Under the pieces are notes generated by a model. The model made no database searches and was not told where the DNA came from. It saw only the letters and a list, made by a program, of their open reading frames with translations. Below, one piece after another: positions 1 through 10,613 of a stretch of DNA of 45,130 nucleotides (its first letter is position 1; each line of letters begins with the position of its first letter). The stretch comes from Helochares maculicollis (taxonomy: Eukaryota > Arthropoda > Insecta > Coleoptera > Hydrophilidae). The position numbers and the translations under genes were made by a program. Location: positions 1-45,130 of the forward strand of contig JAWQRO010000274.1 of the NCBI GenBank assembly GCA_033557835.1, written 5' to 3'.

Positions 1-244
1 TGAAAACACTTGATTGGGAAGTGTTACCCCACCCGCCGTATTCACCAGACATAGCGCCATCCGACTATTATCTATTCCGGTCAATGGCACATGCTCTGTC
101 GGAGCAGCGGTTCACAACATATAAAGAAATTGAGTTGATACGTGGATACCCTCAAAAGATAAGGAGTTCTTCAGATGTGGAATCCGAATGCTGCCTGAGA
201 GATGGGAAATAGTGGTTGCTAGTGATGGACAATACTTTGAATAA
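1..244 (+). pseudogene. mariner transposase, C-terminal remnant
   Basis: The DDE recombinase of mariner cuts and pastes the element at TA sites. The remaining piece opens in frame at base 3 with KTLDWEVLPHPPYSPD and continues IAPSDYYLFRSMAHALSEQ; the Asp of APSD is the third catalytic residue of the DD34D triad. A frameshift at about 140-160 moves the reading frame. After it the tail reads through LPERWEIVVASDGQYFE to TAA at 242-244, the usual irritans-type C-terminus. The first two catalytic Asp residues lie left of the window. The frameshift makes this copy dead. Confidence 0.85.
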
Positions 245-322
245 ACTGAAACTACAGTTCTGTTACAATAAACATTCAAGTTTTTATAAAAAAAAACGGC
301 GGAAACTTATTTGTACTCTCTA
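1..322 (+). mobile_element. 3' end of an irritans-type mariner
   Basis: Only the right part of the element is in the window. The terminal repeat, read inward from about 322, is GTACAAATAAGTTTCCGCCG, and it is followed by a TA at 323-324. From 323 on, the flank matches a second locus near 30042, so this mariner inserted into a copy of a dispersed repeat. The subfamily call rests on the coding sequence and on similarity to the element at 20780-21665. Confidence 0.8.
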
Positions 323-420
323 TAATTATGCCCCAAAATGCAAACAAAAACCTATCGCTTATAATGTCTTATGTCTACCACCCCTTTAAGTTTGTAACTT
401 AATTTTGAAATAGACTGTAT
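323..420. repeat. dispersed repeat Y, copy 1
   Basis: About 100 bp starting TAATTATGCCCCAAAATGC are repeated with few changes at about 30042-30140. Shared blocks include ATGCAAACAAAAA, CTATCGCTTAT and TCTACCACCCCTT. The left border here is exactly the TA target of the mariner. I do not recognise the family and see no coding sequence. Confidence 0.65.
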
Positions 421-424
421 ATAT

Positions 425-3400
425 GCACACCTATGCATATAGAAACAGTCCAGGAAGTAATTCGAATAATTTAAGGGTAGGTAATACCACTAAGACTAAT
501 AATATTAAAATACAAAATAGCTATTTTTGTGAACTATAAGTTCTTAAAAATATGATTTTTGTGGTCACGAAGAGCCCTGTGCAAGCTTATTCAAGAGTAA
601 GAAATTTTCCATCCTCCTTTTTGGATCTTAACCACCCTCAGCAAAAATTATACTTTTACAGTCTAAACGTTGGATACCAAAGGCGAATTTCATTAAAAGA
701 CAAAGCTAACTCGTTTTACTTTACAAATACGTTTTCTAAATTTAGAACCGGGAAATTAATAAGGTACATAACAGCCTTTAAGTTCAGAAAGATGCCGCTT
801 ACTAAAGACTAGGCTTAGGTTCTAGTTAAGTACGCTGAAATACCGTTTAAAGTTAGCAACCTCATTAAAATAATGTTTTCAATCAATGTGAGCAGAGCTT
901 CAAATGAAGCAAGCTAATAAATTTAGCACACGCATAATGCGGGCGGTCAGTCCAGTCTGAGTACAGAGGCGTCCGAGACAAATTCATTTACCAACTGCTT
1001 TATAATGGCAACAGATTTACTTTCATTTCATGTTGCGAAATCTTCACTAAGGAAGCATTATATTTGAGTAATTTGATGAAAAGTATTTTATTCTAGATCG
1101 TCGGTAAGATCTATTTCTTGAGATGTCTCGCCTCGGCCAACTAGCTGCGCTCAGTCGAGAATAGTCCATGGATCAGAAACTTCTTAATTTCTTTGGATAC
1201 GCTTCTGCTAAAATTGAATAGCGATACTGGCGTCAGTCCAGTTCATTGACAATCCATTTAAAAATGATCATATTATGGCGCACTCGAATAAACACATTAA
1301 CATTTAGTACTTACTGTTGCTGTAGCAGCAACGTGCTTCACACCAATTCGAAAATGTAAACAGGCAACGGATGAAACATATTTGTGGTACAGGGAAAAAT
1401 TGGGTTTGTGGGAAACAGTTTCCTCTTTCAACACTTTTGTTTGGTATTCTGGTGGCCAAGCTTCAACGCGATGCAAAGGAAGGAAAATGCCATGTTCTTA
1501 CAGTTCTTTTGGCTCAAACCAAGTATTCTCTGATGTACGAAAGCCGTCAATGATGTAACCAGTTAAAGCATTAATTAAACGCATAACTGAAGCGTACACT
1601 TATGCAATTTTACTCTGAGGTTTAAAAGAGTATCCCGAGCGAAACGAGCGGAAATGTTCCTTGTAGCTGAGAAACCGTTAAATATGCCATATTTTACATT
1701 TACGCGAACTGTATCTTAGAGCTCTAATATATTGTTTCTTGCTTTCAAAACGCCATTTCGTTCTTCTTGAGTACAACCGGAATGTTTTTGCAACATGAGC
1801 TAGAGGCGAAATCCAAAAATGTTACATAAGGTTGCGCAGCCAGAAATAAGTTAGTATGTTAAAAGCACATATGCAAGCAAAGTGTTCAAAACAATTTCAG
1901 TAATGACCTTCTCATTGGCGCATTTTTCCTTTTTGTCTACTTTGCCACCTCGTTAAATAATTATGCCAAAACACTATGCCCGAATTTTTATCAGACCCAC
2001 CATTGAAAAACGTAACGTATTTCCATTTTATTTTTAGATCGAAACAACGGTTTAAAAATAATACACCACCGTGAGGTAACTAAGCTCCTGTAGTGACATA
2101 GTAATGAAGTCATTTTAAACAGAACCGCAGCATTGACTTTTGTAAAACAACATTTGCACACTGTCAGAACATAATGTGGTAATTACCGACGGATAAATCC
2201 AAATGTATTAATAGAGTGCAGCTTGCTAAATAAATTTTATTAAAAAATTTGACTTTGGCTGCAAAGACGTCTGTAATATTTCGCAGGAAGCACTTTTGAG
2301 ACTTGTGCTGCAACTTCATATTGTCGTTCTGAAGTACATTAATATGTTGAAAAAGCGAAATGATTTATTTAACCATCCTGTTTAAATTTAGTTGATTATG
2401 AGCATTGGCAATGGGACTGAAAAGACAGCACTAAAACTCAGACAAAGGCCGGTGAAACTTAAATTGACTAATTCCATTAGAGAGCTCTATTAAGAAAAAT
2501 TGGCCGTTGAAATATAAACATCTACACTTCACACATGTTTATGGGCGTTGCTAATTTTTCAAAGATACTCATTACAATAAACTGTTTCTGTGGAATATCC
2601 ACACAAAGGCTGGTATATCAAATTGTTGCTTTCTAAATTTGCTTAGATTAAGGCAAAACGCTGCACAAAATTCGTGAGCTATAAAGATGGCGGGTTTGAT
2701 TACTCCTGCTATTTTTAAGCAAGAGAAAGTTCTTGGCGGAAGTCGAAACGAATTAACAGACAACCTACGACGCAACAGACAAGTGGATACTTTTTCAACT
2801 GTAAAAAAGCTTTTATTTTGACAAGCCTGATGATCTGGGCCCAGAGGCATTAAAAAATTTTCTTGAGTTTTCCTGGTCGCGGTGCATAAAGTCGAGAGGA
2901 TTTGCTTACGAAAATAGAGAGCAAAAACCTTATAAAAAGTTCTCTTAATGTTGCTGGCGCGAAACAGATTGGCATGATGTGAAATGCTAATCTTTATTTA
3001 TTTAAATTATTTTGAGTTGCGGAAACATCGCTTTATTAATAGGCCTTCTAATCTGCTTACCTGTTGCGCAAATCAAAATTGGCTCAATTTGGACTGCCTC
3101 TCATTGACTTCAAAAATTTGCTTGAGCCTAAGCTTGCACAACCGCTTGCAATTGCGCTACGAAAAACCATTTGTTTCCAAGGGTTGACCAAGGCAGTGCA
3201 ACTATTGGTTTCTTTCAGTTTTCTAAAGCAACTCGCGTCAAAGATTCAGCATTTGAAATTTGTCATTTTTAGTTTACTATTTTAAGCTCATCAGAAACAC
3301 CGCTACCACATGTACAAAATATTTGACGTGTTTTCCTATAAAACGTTAAAGGATTATAAGAGGTCGTAAAGTCAGACTATTTAGGAGCTATGAAATCATT

Positions 3401-4020
3401 GTTTACCGGAATCTAGTTTTTCCATTACACGAACCTTACAAATTTATGTAAGAGTGTGACTTAATTGCCAAAACGTGCGATTTGTATCAAGTTCAATGTA
3501 TCCGTAATAGATTGAACTCGTGCTGAACGGCTCTTTTGAATACTGTGCTGACACAATTGTAATGTGGTATAAAATAAATGTCACCAAGGAATTTCACGAG
3601 CTTTATGGTAACTGCACAACTAGACATTGACGTTCGCAGCTCGTTATGCCGTGACCTTGAAAAATCACATTTGTTTATGTTTTGCACTTAATTTAATTAC
3701 ACAAATGTAAAGTGGGGCAATGAACAAGAGGATATTTGGCCGAATCCAAAATAATTTTGTTGTAGGTATGCGTCACTAAACAACGGTTTCCAAGCTCTTG
3801 CTAATTAGAGTTCAATAATATTAAATCAGATAATGACAAAATGAGCAGATGGGCTGAAAATAACGTATTTTCCAAATGTTGATTCATTCACAGAAATTAG
3901 CTAAACAACGATTTTTACATTCCTGTGTATACGAAGTATAGTAAAGGGAAGGTCTTGGGATCATGAAAAAATTCGACCTCGAGATTTTGATGGATCTCCA
4001 TGTTTTGAGTGCCTCTGAAT
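425..4020. other. anonymous AT-rich DNA, no gene seen
   Basis: I see no convincing coding region, RNA gene or repeat here. The short open frames (longest about 92 codons near 2572-2850, minus strand) have no recognisable motif and look like chance frames. Confidence 0.5.
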
Positions 4021-4024
4021 CCAT

Positions 4025-5370
4025 TTTGACCATTTTTGGGATGTTGTCTATGTGTGTGTGTGTGTGTATGTAAACAGAATAGTGGTCAGAAGTGAAGCAA
4101 TGAAATTTAGCATAGCGCAAAAAGATAGATCTGTATCAACTTTGAGACATGCAGGACCACAAGAAGTACCTGTTTACCTACACAGTTTTGATTTTTTTAA
4201 AGTTAACTACGTGTTTAAATAGAGCTATTGGCTTGAAACTTGCTACACGGCTGAAAGACACAAAAAAAAATCTTATATATGAAGTTTCAAGGCGAAACAA
4301 CCACTAGAAATGGACTTTTTCTCAAAAACTTTTATTACAAAAACTGCATTTTTTACCAATATTTTCGGTTGTGATGCTGCAGAATGAAGAATTATCGTGA
4401 CGTAACGCACTTATGCATTGTTTTAACTCGATTATCGCGCCAAAAATGAGCAAAAATGGAAAAAAATTAATAATGTAAAATTAATTTTGTCTGTGTGTGT
4501 ATGTAAACACAATAGCGATTCGACCGTTTGAGGTGAAACAATGAAATTTGGCATACCGCAAACAGATAGACCTGTATCAACTTTTGAGACATCCAGGACC
4601 GCAGGAAGTATCTGTTTACCTGCACAGTTTTGAATTTTTTTTAAAGTTAACTACGTGTTTCAATAGAGTTATTGGCTTGAAACTTGTTACACGGTTGAAA
4701 ATTACTAAAAAACCTTATACAAGAAGTTTCAAGGCGAAACCACTGAAATGGACTTTTTGTCAAAAACTTTTATTACAAAAATTGCATTTTTTAGCAATAT
4801 TTTCGGCTGTGATGCTGAAGAATGCTAAATTATCGTGACGTTACACACTTATGCATTGTTTTAACTCGATTATCGCGCCAAAAATGAGCAAAAATGAAAA
4901 AAAAAAAATTAATAATGTAAAATTTATTTTGTCTGTGTGTGTGTATGTAAACACAATAGCGATTCGACCGTTTGAGGTGGAACAAAGAAATTTGGCATAC
5001 CGCAAACAGATAGACCTGTATCAACTTTTGAGACATCCAAGACCGCAGGAAGTATCTGTTTACCTACACAGTTTTGAATTTTTTAAGTTAACTACGTGTT
5101 TAAATAGAGCTATTGGCTTGAAACTTGTTAAACGGTTGAAAAACACTAAAAAAATCTTATATAAAAAGTTTCAAGGCGAAACCACTGAAATGGACTTTTT
5201 ATCAAAAAATTTTATTACGAAAATTGCATTTTTTAGCAATAGTTTTGGCTATGATGCTGCAGAATGCAGAATTATCGTGACGTAACGCACTTATGCATTG
5301 TTTAGTTCGATTATCGCGCCAAAAGTTAGCAAAAATGGTAAAAAAAATAATTAATAATGTAAAATTCATT
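4025..5370 (+). repeat. three tandem copies of a ~440-bp unit
   Basis: Landmarks recur at constant spacing. GTATGTAAACA occurs near 4066, 4499 and 4944. TTATGCATTGTTT occurs near 4411, 4851 and 5293. Each unit contains a GT-dinucleotide run, then a segment that reads YRKQIDLYQLLRHP and VSVYLHSF in one frame in copies 2 and 3, an A-rich stretch, and a conserved end, CGATTATCGCGCC. Copy 1 is the most diverged and carries extra unique sequence on its left. One frame (4851-5285) is open for 144 codons across the junction of copies 2 and 3, but copies 1 and 2 are broken by stops or frame changes. I do not recognise a protein family. It is best described as a tandem repeat of unclassified, perhaps transposon-derived, origin. 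Confidence 0.85.
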
Positions 5371-5374
5371 TACA

Positions 5375-7740
5375 ACAAAGGAAAATTAAGCTTATAAAAT
5401 TGTATTACTAGCTGACAAAATATTAGATTTGAAAAATAAAGTTGGCTAAAAACATTTGACGTACGCCGACTGAAATTTTGCATTTAAATGGAAACTTCAC
5501 TTTTAATCTTATGCTGCTGGTTCTTCTATAGCAGTCGACATCGATTCTTAGCCTGTCAGTTTCGCTTGTTAGATTATGAATTTAAATTCGACGATAATGT
5601 AGGTTTAGAGGTGTTCAATTTTGCAATTTTTATGGAAGATTATTGGCTGGCATTCTAAAGAGTACATTTATGCATAGTTTCAGTTCGAAATCATGAAAAT
5701 TTAATCTTTTGTTTTTATTTTTTCATCGCATATAAATGTTTGTAGTTTTGATATTATTAATTGCAGGTACTTTTATGCAGTACAACTATTTATACGGGAG
5801 TGTTGAGTGGAGACACTCCAGATTTTTTTAGTAACGACAGTTGCACAATTATTCTTGCTAACGTAGCAAATATCTTGTGTATTACAATCTCTTGCATACC
5901 TGCTACAATCATTAAAATGCCAGTTACTGTAAACATCAATATCAATTCAAAGTAAACAATAAGCAACTAATGAATATAAAGTTGGTTAATCACTCTCCGG
6001 CTCAACTTTCGAAAGCATAAACGAAGAAACGGTTTGCATTTTGCAATGAACAATTAATTTTCGAACATAAACATATAAAAACGGAGTGTTAATAGCACGC
6101 GTATTATCGAGTTCTTATGAATTCAATAATTACTGTTAGATAGAAAGATATAAACAAAGCTTTTACGCCATTGACAACGGAACGTTAATAAAATACGTCC
6201 TCCGCAGGTGCGACATGGATATGTATGTGATATTCGCTTAAAGGACCGTAAAGGTGTCAAATCGAGAAATAATGGGCACTAACAGGTGTCTCCAGCAGTA
6301 TAAACATACGGTAAATTTAGAACTAACTATTACTAGCATTAGACACGTTTATAAGTAATAACAAATTCGGTTAGTTTCGCCTTTAAATCAACCAATCAAT
6401 TATTTATTCCAAAATAAATAAAATGGCCAGTCTAAGCGAGGCTTTTGATGCAGAAGTTTTAAAATGCAGAATCAAAACAAGAACTACAAATGATACTTCA
6501 GCAACTTGTTCGTACCGTAAAAAGGCCTGAAAATGGTTTGTTCGTGTTTCAATTTTTAATTTTCTCAGAAAACGCAGTATTTAGCGAGGCTATATATATA
6601 TAAATTTCTCGCTTAAAAATGAAAGTAAAAATAGATTTAAATTTGACCACACAAAGCTGCGTTGCAGGAAAAACGGAGTTATTATCTTTAGCGAAGAAAC
6701 TTGCCTGTTGCCATTGTGCTTGTAAACAATAGAAACAGTTAACACACTTTGTGGTAAAAGTTCAAGTTAACACGCTGATGAAGGTTGCTAAGAAAACATC
6801 TCTTAGCGCTATTACTTGTGGATGCATTCTAAGCTAAGTGACAATTTAAGCCTCTACTTTGCTATTTACCAGTAAAAAGAGCTGCAATACAATCAACAGC
6901 AAAAGACTTTTTAACATTCCTTTTCAAAAAAGGATCGCGTTATCGGACGAAAATTAAATTTTAGCCCAGACGCAATATTTTCAACTCTAGATTTTCCAGT
7001 GGCATTTCGCGAAAATGCCGGCAGATGGAGCCGCTTGCTCGCTTTCCTCGCTGAATATTTTTAAATAGATATGACAAGATTAGTTTGTATAAAAACTTAT
7101 TACAACCATTTGCTATAAAGAAACCTCTCTTTTGGCCGCTTGTTATTCTACAAACGCTCCTTCGTTATTATATGTACCGAATAAAAATAGATATTTTGTT
7201 TTAAAACTCAAACACAAACGTCCCAGAGCTAACACATCATTTCAAAAAGAAGCAACGGCTTAAGTTACATTTTATTCAATTTGCACTCGTCACCAGCGAA
7301 TTATATTTCTCGGCATAAATTATATTTCTATCGGTTAAATATATCTCATTGTCAGTATATACAATTTATTAATTGCCTTATTTTATTGTCATTCTCAAGA
7401 AACAATATAGTCTCCTTGAAATCAGAACGGAAATGTACATAAATATGTAATGTTTTCCCTTCACAAGTCATTACTGCGTTGGTAATCCATCACTCTTAAT
7501 GCGGCAAAATAATTAAAACAGAGAACCTCTCGCTTATACCCACGAACCCAATTGGCTTATTATTGCTCGATCGATGTTAATGATATAACAATAAGAAAGC
7601 ATAACATGGCATTGCACTGCAAGGAATGTCTAGAAATTCAATACCAATGGATATGTCCCAAAATTAACGCGAGAGCTGAATTGAATAGAAATGACAGTCT
7701 TTAGATTCTTATTTTTTGAGTCGTAAAGTGCATAGGATAA
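5375..7740. other. anonymous AT-rich DNA, no gene seen
   Basis: I see no recognisable coding sequence, RNA gene or repeat. The longest frame (5761-5955, +) has no motif. Confidence 0.5.
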
Positions 7741-8204
7741 GGTTATTTACGGAATAGCACATCATGCATCTTGTGCACCCTTTTGTCTAAATTTTCCATG
7801 ATCAATTTCCAAAAATGTGGCCGAATTGCGTTGATGCAACATTTAATTTCCTCCTGTAACGAACGGATGTCTCTGGGCTTACTGACATATCAAATAAACC
7901 CGTGAGAATAAATCTAAAGGCGTTAAATCTTCCGATCTAGGGGGCCAATTCTGATTATCGAAATGAAAGAGCACTCTATTAGGATAAGTCTAAATGCAGT
8001 AATTGGATTGTTTTACGGGTTGTTTGACATGTGGAACTATCGTGTCGAAAGCATCCATTGCCTACATCAACTTCGCCCAATTGCGGCAGAAAGAACTGTG
8101 TTGTCATGTCGCGATATTGAACACTAGTAGCAATCAATGCTTGAACAGCCTCCTAATTTTCAAAAAAGTATGGTCCAATTATGCCTCCAACAGTGATACG
8201 TTGT

Positions 8205-8930
8205 GGATGCATTTGTTTTTTAACAATCACATGTGGTTTATCAAAACCCCAAAAGTTACAAGTTATCGACAACATTAGGCTTCCATGCATTTGTTTTTCG
8301 ACAATCACTTGTGGGTGCTTCGATCCCCAAACACGGTGTTTTCTGCAATTAACAAAGCCATCAACTCTTACAATAATTTTGCTAGAAAAATCAGCATCAA
8401 CTTGTTGATGTCCAATAATCAATTCAATGGACTCTCTTCCCATAGCTTGGGCAGTAGTCTTCAGTTGTGTTAGTTGCATTTTTATGCATTGAGCATTGAG
8501 CATGGAGAAGCAGATCTTTAATGAGTATACGTTGTAGAAAGCTTCTTGCAATTTGCAATTCTTGTCCACGACGCCGGGTAATGAGTCCTTCACCCCAAAA
8601 TCGGTACCAAACAGTTACAAGTTATCTACAACATTAGGCTTCCATGCATTTGTTTTTCATATGGTATTTTTTGCGATTAACAAAGCCATCAAGATAAAAA
8701 AACTCCTTCAACTTTTACAATGATTTTGTTAGAAAAATCAGCATCAATTTGTTGATGTCCAATAATGAATTTAATGGACTCCCTTCCCATAGCATGGTCA
8801 TTAGGCTTCAGTTGTGTTAATTGCATTTTTAAACATTGAGTTTTTGTTCATGTACGCTGTAGTAATCGTCTTGAAATTTGCAAACCCTTGTCAACGACTC
8901 TGACTTTCACTAGCATTCTCATGCACTGCC
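8205..8930 (-). repeat. nested internal duplications within the transposase relic
   Basis: Two levels are visible. First, a block starting AGTTACAAGTTATC and running through TTAGGCTTCCATGCATTTG occurs at about 8254 and again at about 8613 (offset ~359 bp). Both copies continue into shared ATCAGCATCAA and TTGTTGATGTCCAATAAT segments. Second, ATGCATTTGTTTTT followed by ACAATCAC occurs at 8207 and 8285 (offset ~78 bp), so the minus-strand protein shows the VIV.KQMH motif twice in a row. The relic has therefore grown by repeated local duplication. Confidence 0.7.
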
Positions 8931-8974
8931 TATTGGATGACCAGTGGGTCTCCAGCTGATCCAGTCTCCCTGAA

Positions 8975-9600
8975 CAATTAATCTGTTCACAGTTGCCGAA
9001 GTTAAAACACTAGTCTGGCCATATTTGGCATGAAATTTTCTGCGGCCATTTTTAAATTAATCTCTTCACAGTTGATGAAGTTAAAACACTAGTCTGACCA
9101 TATTTGGTATGAAATTTTCTAGCTGCGGCCACTTTTAAATTAACCTTTTCACAGTTGATGAAGTTAAAACACTAGTCTGGCCATAGTTGGCATGAAATTT
9201 TCTAACTGCGGCCACTTTTAAATTAATCTGTTCACAGTTGATGAAGTTAAAACACTAGTCTGACCATATTTGGCATTACATTTTCTAACTGCGGCCACTT
9301 TTAAACTAATCTCTTCACAGTTGATGAAGTTAAAACACTAGTCTGACCATATTTGGCGTAAAATTTTCTAACTGCGGCCACTATTAAATTAATCTCTTCA
9401 CAGTTGATGAAGTTAAAACACTAGTCTGACCATATTTGGCATGAAATTTTCTAGCTGCGGCCACTTTTAAATTAATCTCTTCACAGTTGATGAAGTTAAA
9501 ACACTAGTCTGACCATATTAGGCATGAAATTTTCTAACTGCGGCCAGTTTTAAATTATTCTCTTCACAGTTGATGAAAAAAAAACACTAGTCAGAACAAA
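8975..9600 (-). repeat. 83-bp tandem array, eight units
   Basis: The word CACAGTTG starts at 8988, 9067, 9150, 9233, 9316, 9399, 9482 and 9565, which gives one 79-bp step and then six exact 83-bp steps. Each unit holds ACACTAGTCTG and TGCGGCCAC. On the minus strand each unit keeps the same readable segment, ARKFHAKYGQTSVLTSSTV, followed by KRLI and a TAA stop. It is a fragment of a transposase helix-turn-helix. Since 83 is not a multiple of three, the units are not joined in frame and the array is not a polyprotein. Confidence 0.9.
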
Positions 9601-9624
9601 TTTCGAACTGCATCCGCCAAACTC

Positions 9625-10170
9625 ATTATTTTTAAGATATTGCCTAATAATGAAAACACGGTGGTGTATCTCAATGTTCACTAACCCTCAGCCGTTAAAT
9701 TGTTGATCTTTCTAGGTTCTCAACAGTTTACTATACAAATGATAGCAACCTGAAATGTCGCGTTAAATTTGGGACACTCTGTTGTTAAAAAGATTTGATT
9801 TGCCAAGCAGCTACCCAGAGTAAAATAATTGTTGCATTTTAAATTTATTGCTCTCAAAAACGATGACAAAATCTGTAAACAGATTGTCAGGAGCAGTTGT
9901 TGCAAGTTCTATAGCGCTTACGGTTTGCATTAGTATAATTATTTTTGTCTAGATATTGTTATATAAACACTGGTCTAGTTTTCACACCTTATGCATTCTT
10001 TTGCTGTTAGATAAATCGGATTTTCAAAATAACTTGGTTTTATTCTACATTTCGCAATAAGAGCTTTTTTTACTGATTCAGTACGTAAAAAGAGAAGTTT
10101 GTTCAAGCATTCATTGTTGTATTTATTTGAAGCTGCCTCTTAAAAACAGCTGTATTGTACAAGAGATATG
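9625..10170. other. no gene seen
   Basis: This is AT-rich sequence without recognisable coding or repeat content. Confidence 0.5.
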
Positions 10171-10180
10171 TTTCTCGAGA

Positions 10181-10362
10181 CGATCCTCAATATGTACCCC
10201 GATACGTCCTCCGATATGTTCCTCAGTATGTTCCTCTATACGTTCCTTGATACGTTCCTTGATACTTTCTTCGATACGTTCGTTGATACGTTCCTCGATA
10301 TGTTCCTTGATGCGTTCCTTGCCGCGTTCTTTGATACGCTCCTTGATATGTTCCCAGTATTC
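10181..10362. repeat. 12-bp minisatellite, about 15 units
   Basis: The unit is close to GATACGTTCCTC, with variants GATATGTTCCTT and GATGCGTTCCTT. Because 12 is divisible by three, open frames run through on both strands. They give repeats such as FLDT on the plus strand and ERIKERIEEH on the minus strand, so the frames here are by-products of the repeat and not evidence of a gene. Confidence 0.9.
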
Positions 10363-10429
10363 TGTCAAGATGAACAAAGCGTGATTGATCCTGAACGCGA
10401 AACAGTTAAACAAAAGGAAGTTGAGCATA

Positions 10430-10530
10430 CATCAATTATTATATATGATTTATTATTTTATATTATATTATTTATTATTTTATAATATATTATTTATTAT
10501 TTCATAATTTATTATTTATTATCACATTAT
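10430..10530. repeat. TTATTATTT-rich low-complexity tract
   Basis: About 100 bp of nearly pure A/T, built from ATTATTTATTATTTTATA-like words, directly precede the direct repeat that flanks the mariner pair. Confidence 0.7.
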
Positions 10531-10607
10531 CTCCGACATTTTGGGTCGAATTCGGCACTTTAAGAGATTGAAAGATTTTTAAATGAAAAATCATCACACA
10601 ATTTGTG
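10492..10607. repeat. direct repeat R, left copy
   Basis: It contains TTATTTCATAATTTATTATT, GACATTTTGGGTC, AATTCGGCA, TTAAGAGATT and CAATTTGTGT. The same words in the same order occur at 13031-13132. The copies bracket mariners A and B. Confidence 0.75.
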
Positions 10608-10613
10608 TACATA

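Larger units (their letters stand above)
7745..9620 (-). pseudogene. relic Tc1/mariner-type transposase (HTH + DDE)
   Basis: Read on the minus strand, a decayed transposase runs from high to low coordinates. The N-terminal helix-turn-helix segment (ARKFHAKYGQTSVLTSSTV) lies in the 83-bp array at 8975-9600. The middle of the catalytic domain, with KHPQVIVEKQMH, MHPQRITV and GGIIGPYFFEN, lies at 8153-8593. The C-terminal third lies at 7745-8130, with MTTQFFLPQLGEVDV, then HDSSTCQTTRKTIQLL (second Asp), then NWPPRSEDLTPLD (third acidic position), then a tail IRSLQEEIKCCINAIRPHF. The WPPRS.DLTPLD signature is typical of a large insect group of IS630/Tc1/mariner transposases. There are many stops and frameshifts, and the middle part is partly duplicated (8605-8930). 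It is related to, but distinct from, the transposon in the tmod intron. Confidence 0.75.

Noticed and set aside
552..812. 86-codon open frame on the plus strand
   Set aside because: No recognisable motif, no splice context and AT-rich composition; consistent with a chance frame.
4025..5370. CRISPR-like array
   Set aside because: The units are about 440 bp and repeat throughout their length; there are no short repeats with unique spacers, and the genome is animal.
8003..8473. Plus-strand frames across 8003-8473
   Set aside because: They are the complement of the minus-strand transposase relic, whose motifs are recognisable.
10123..10485. Three overlapping open frames of 85-105 codons
   Set aside because: They are produced by the 12-bp minisatellite, not by a gene.
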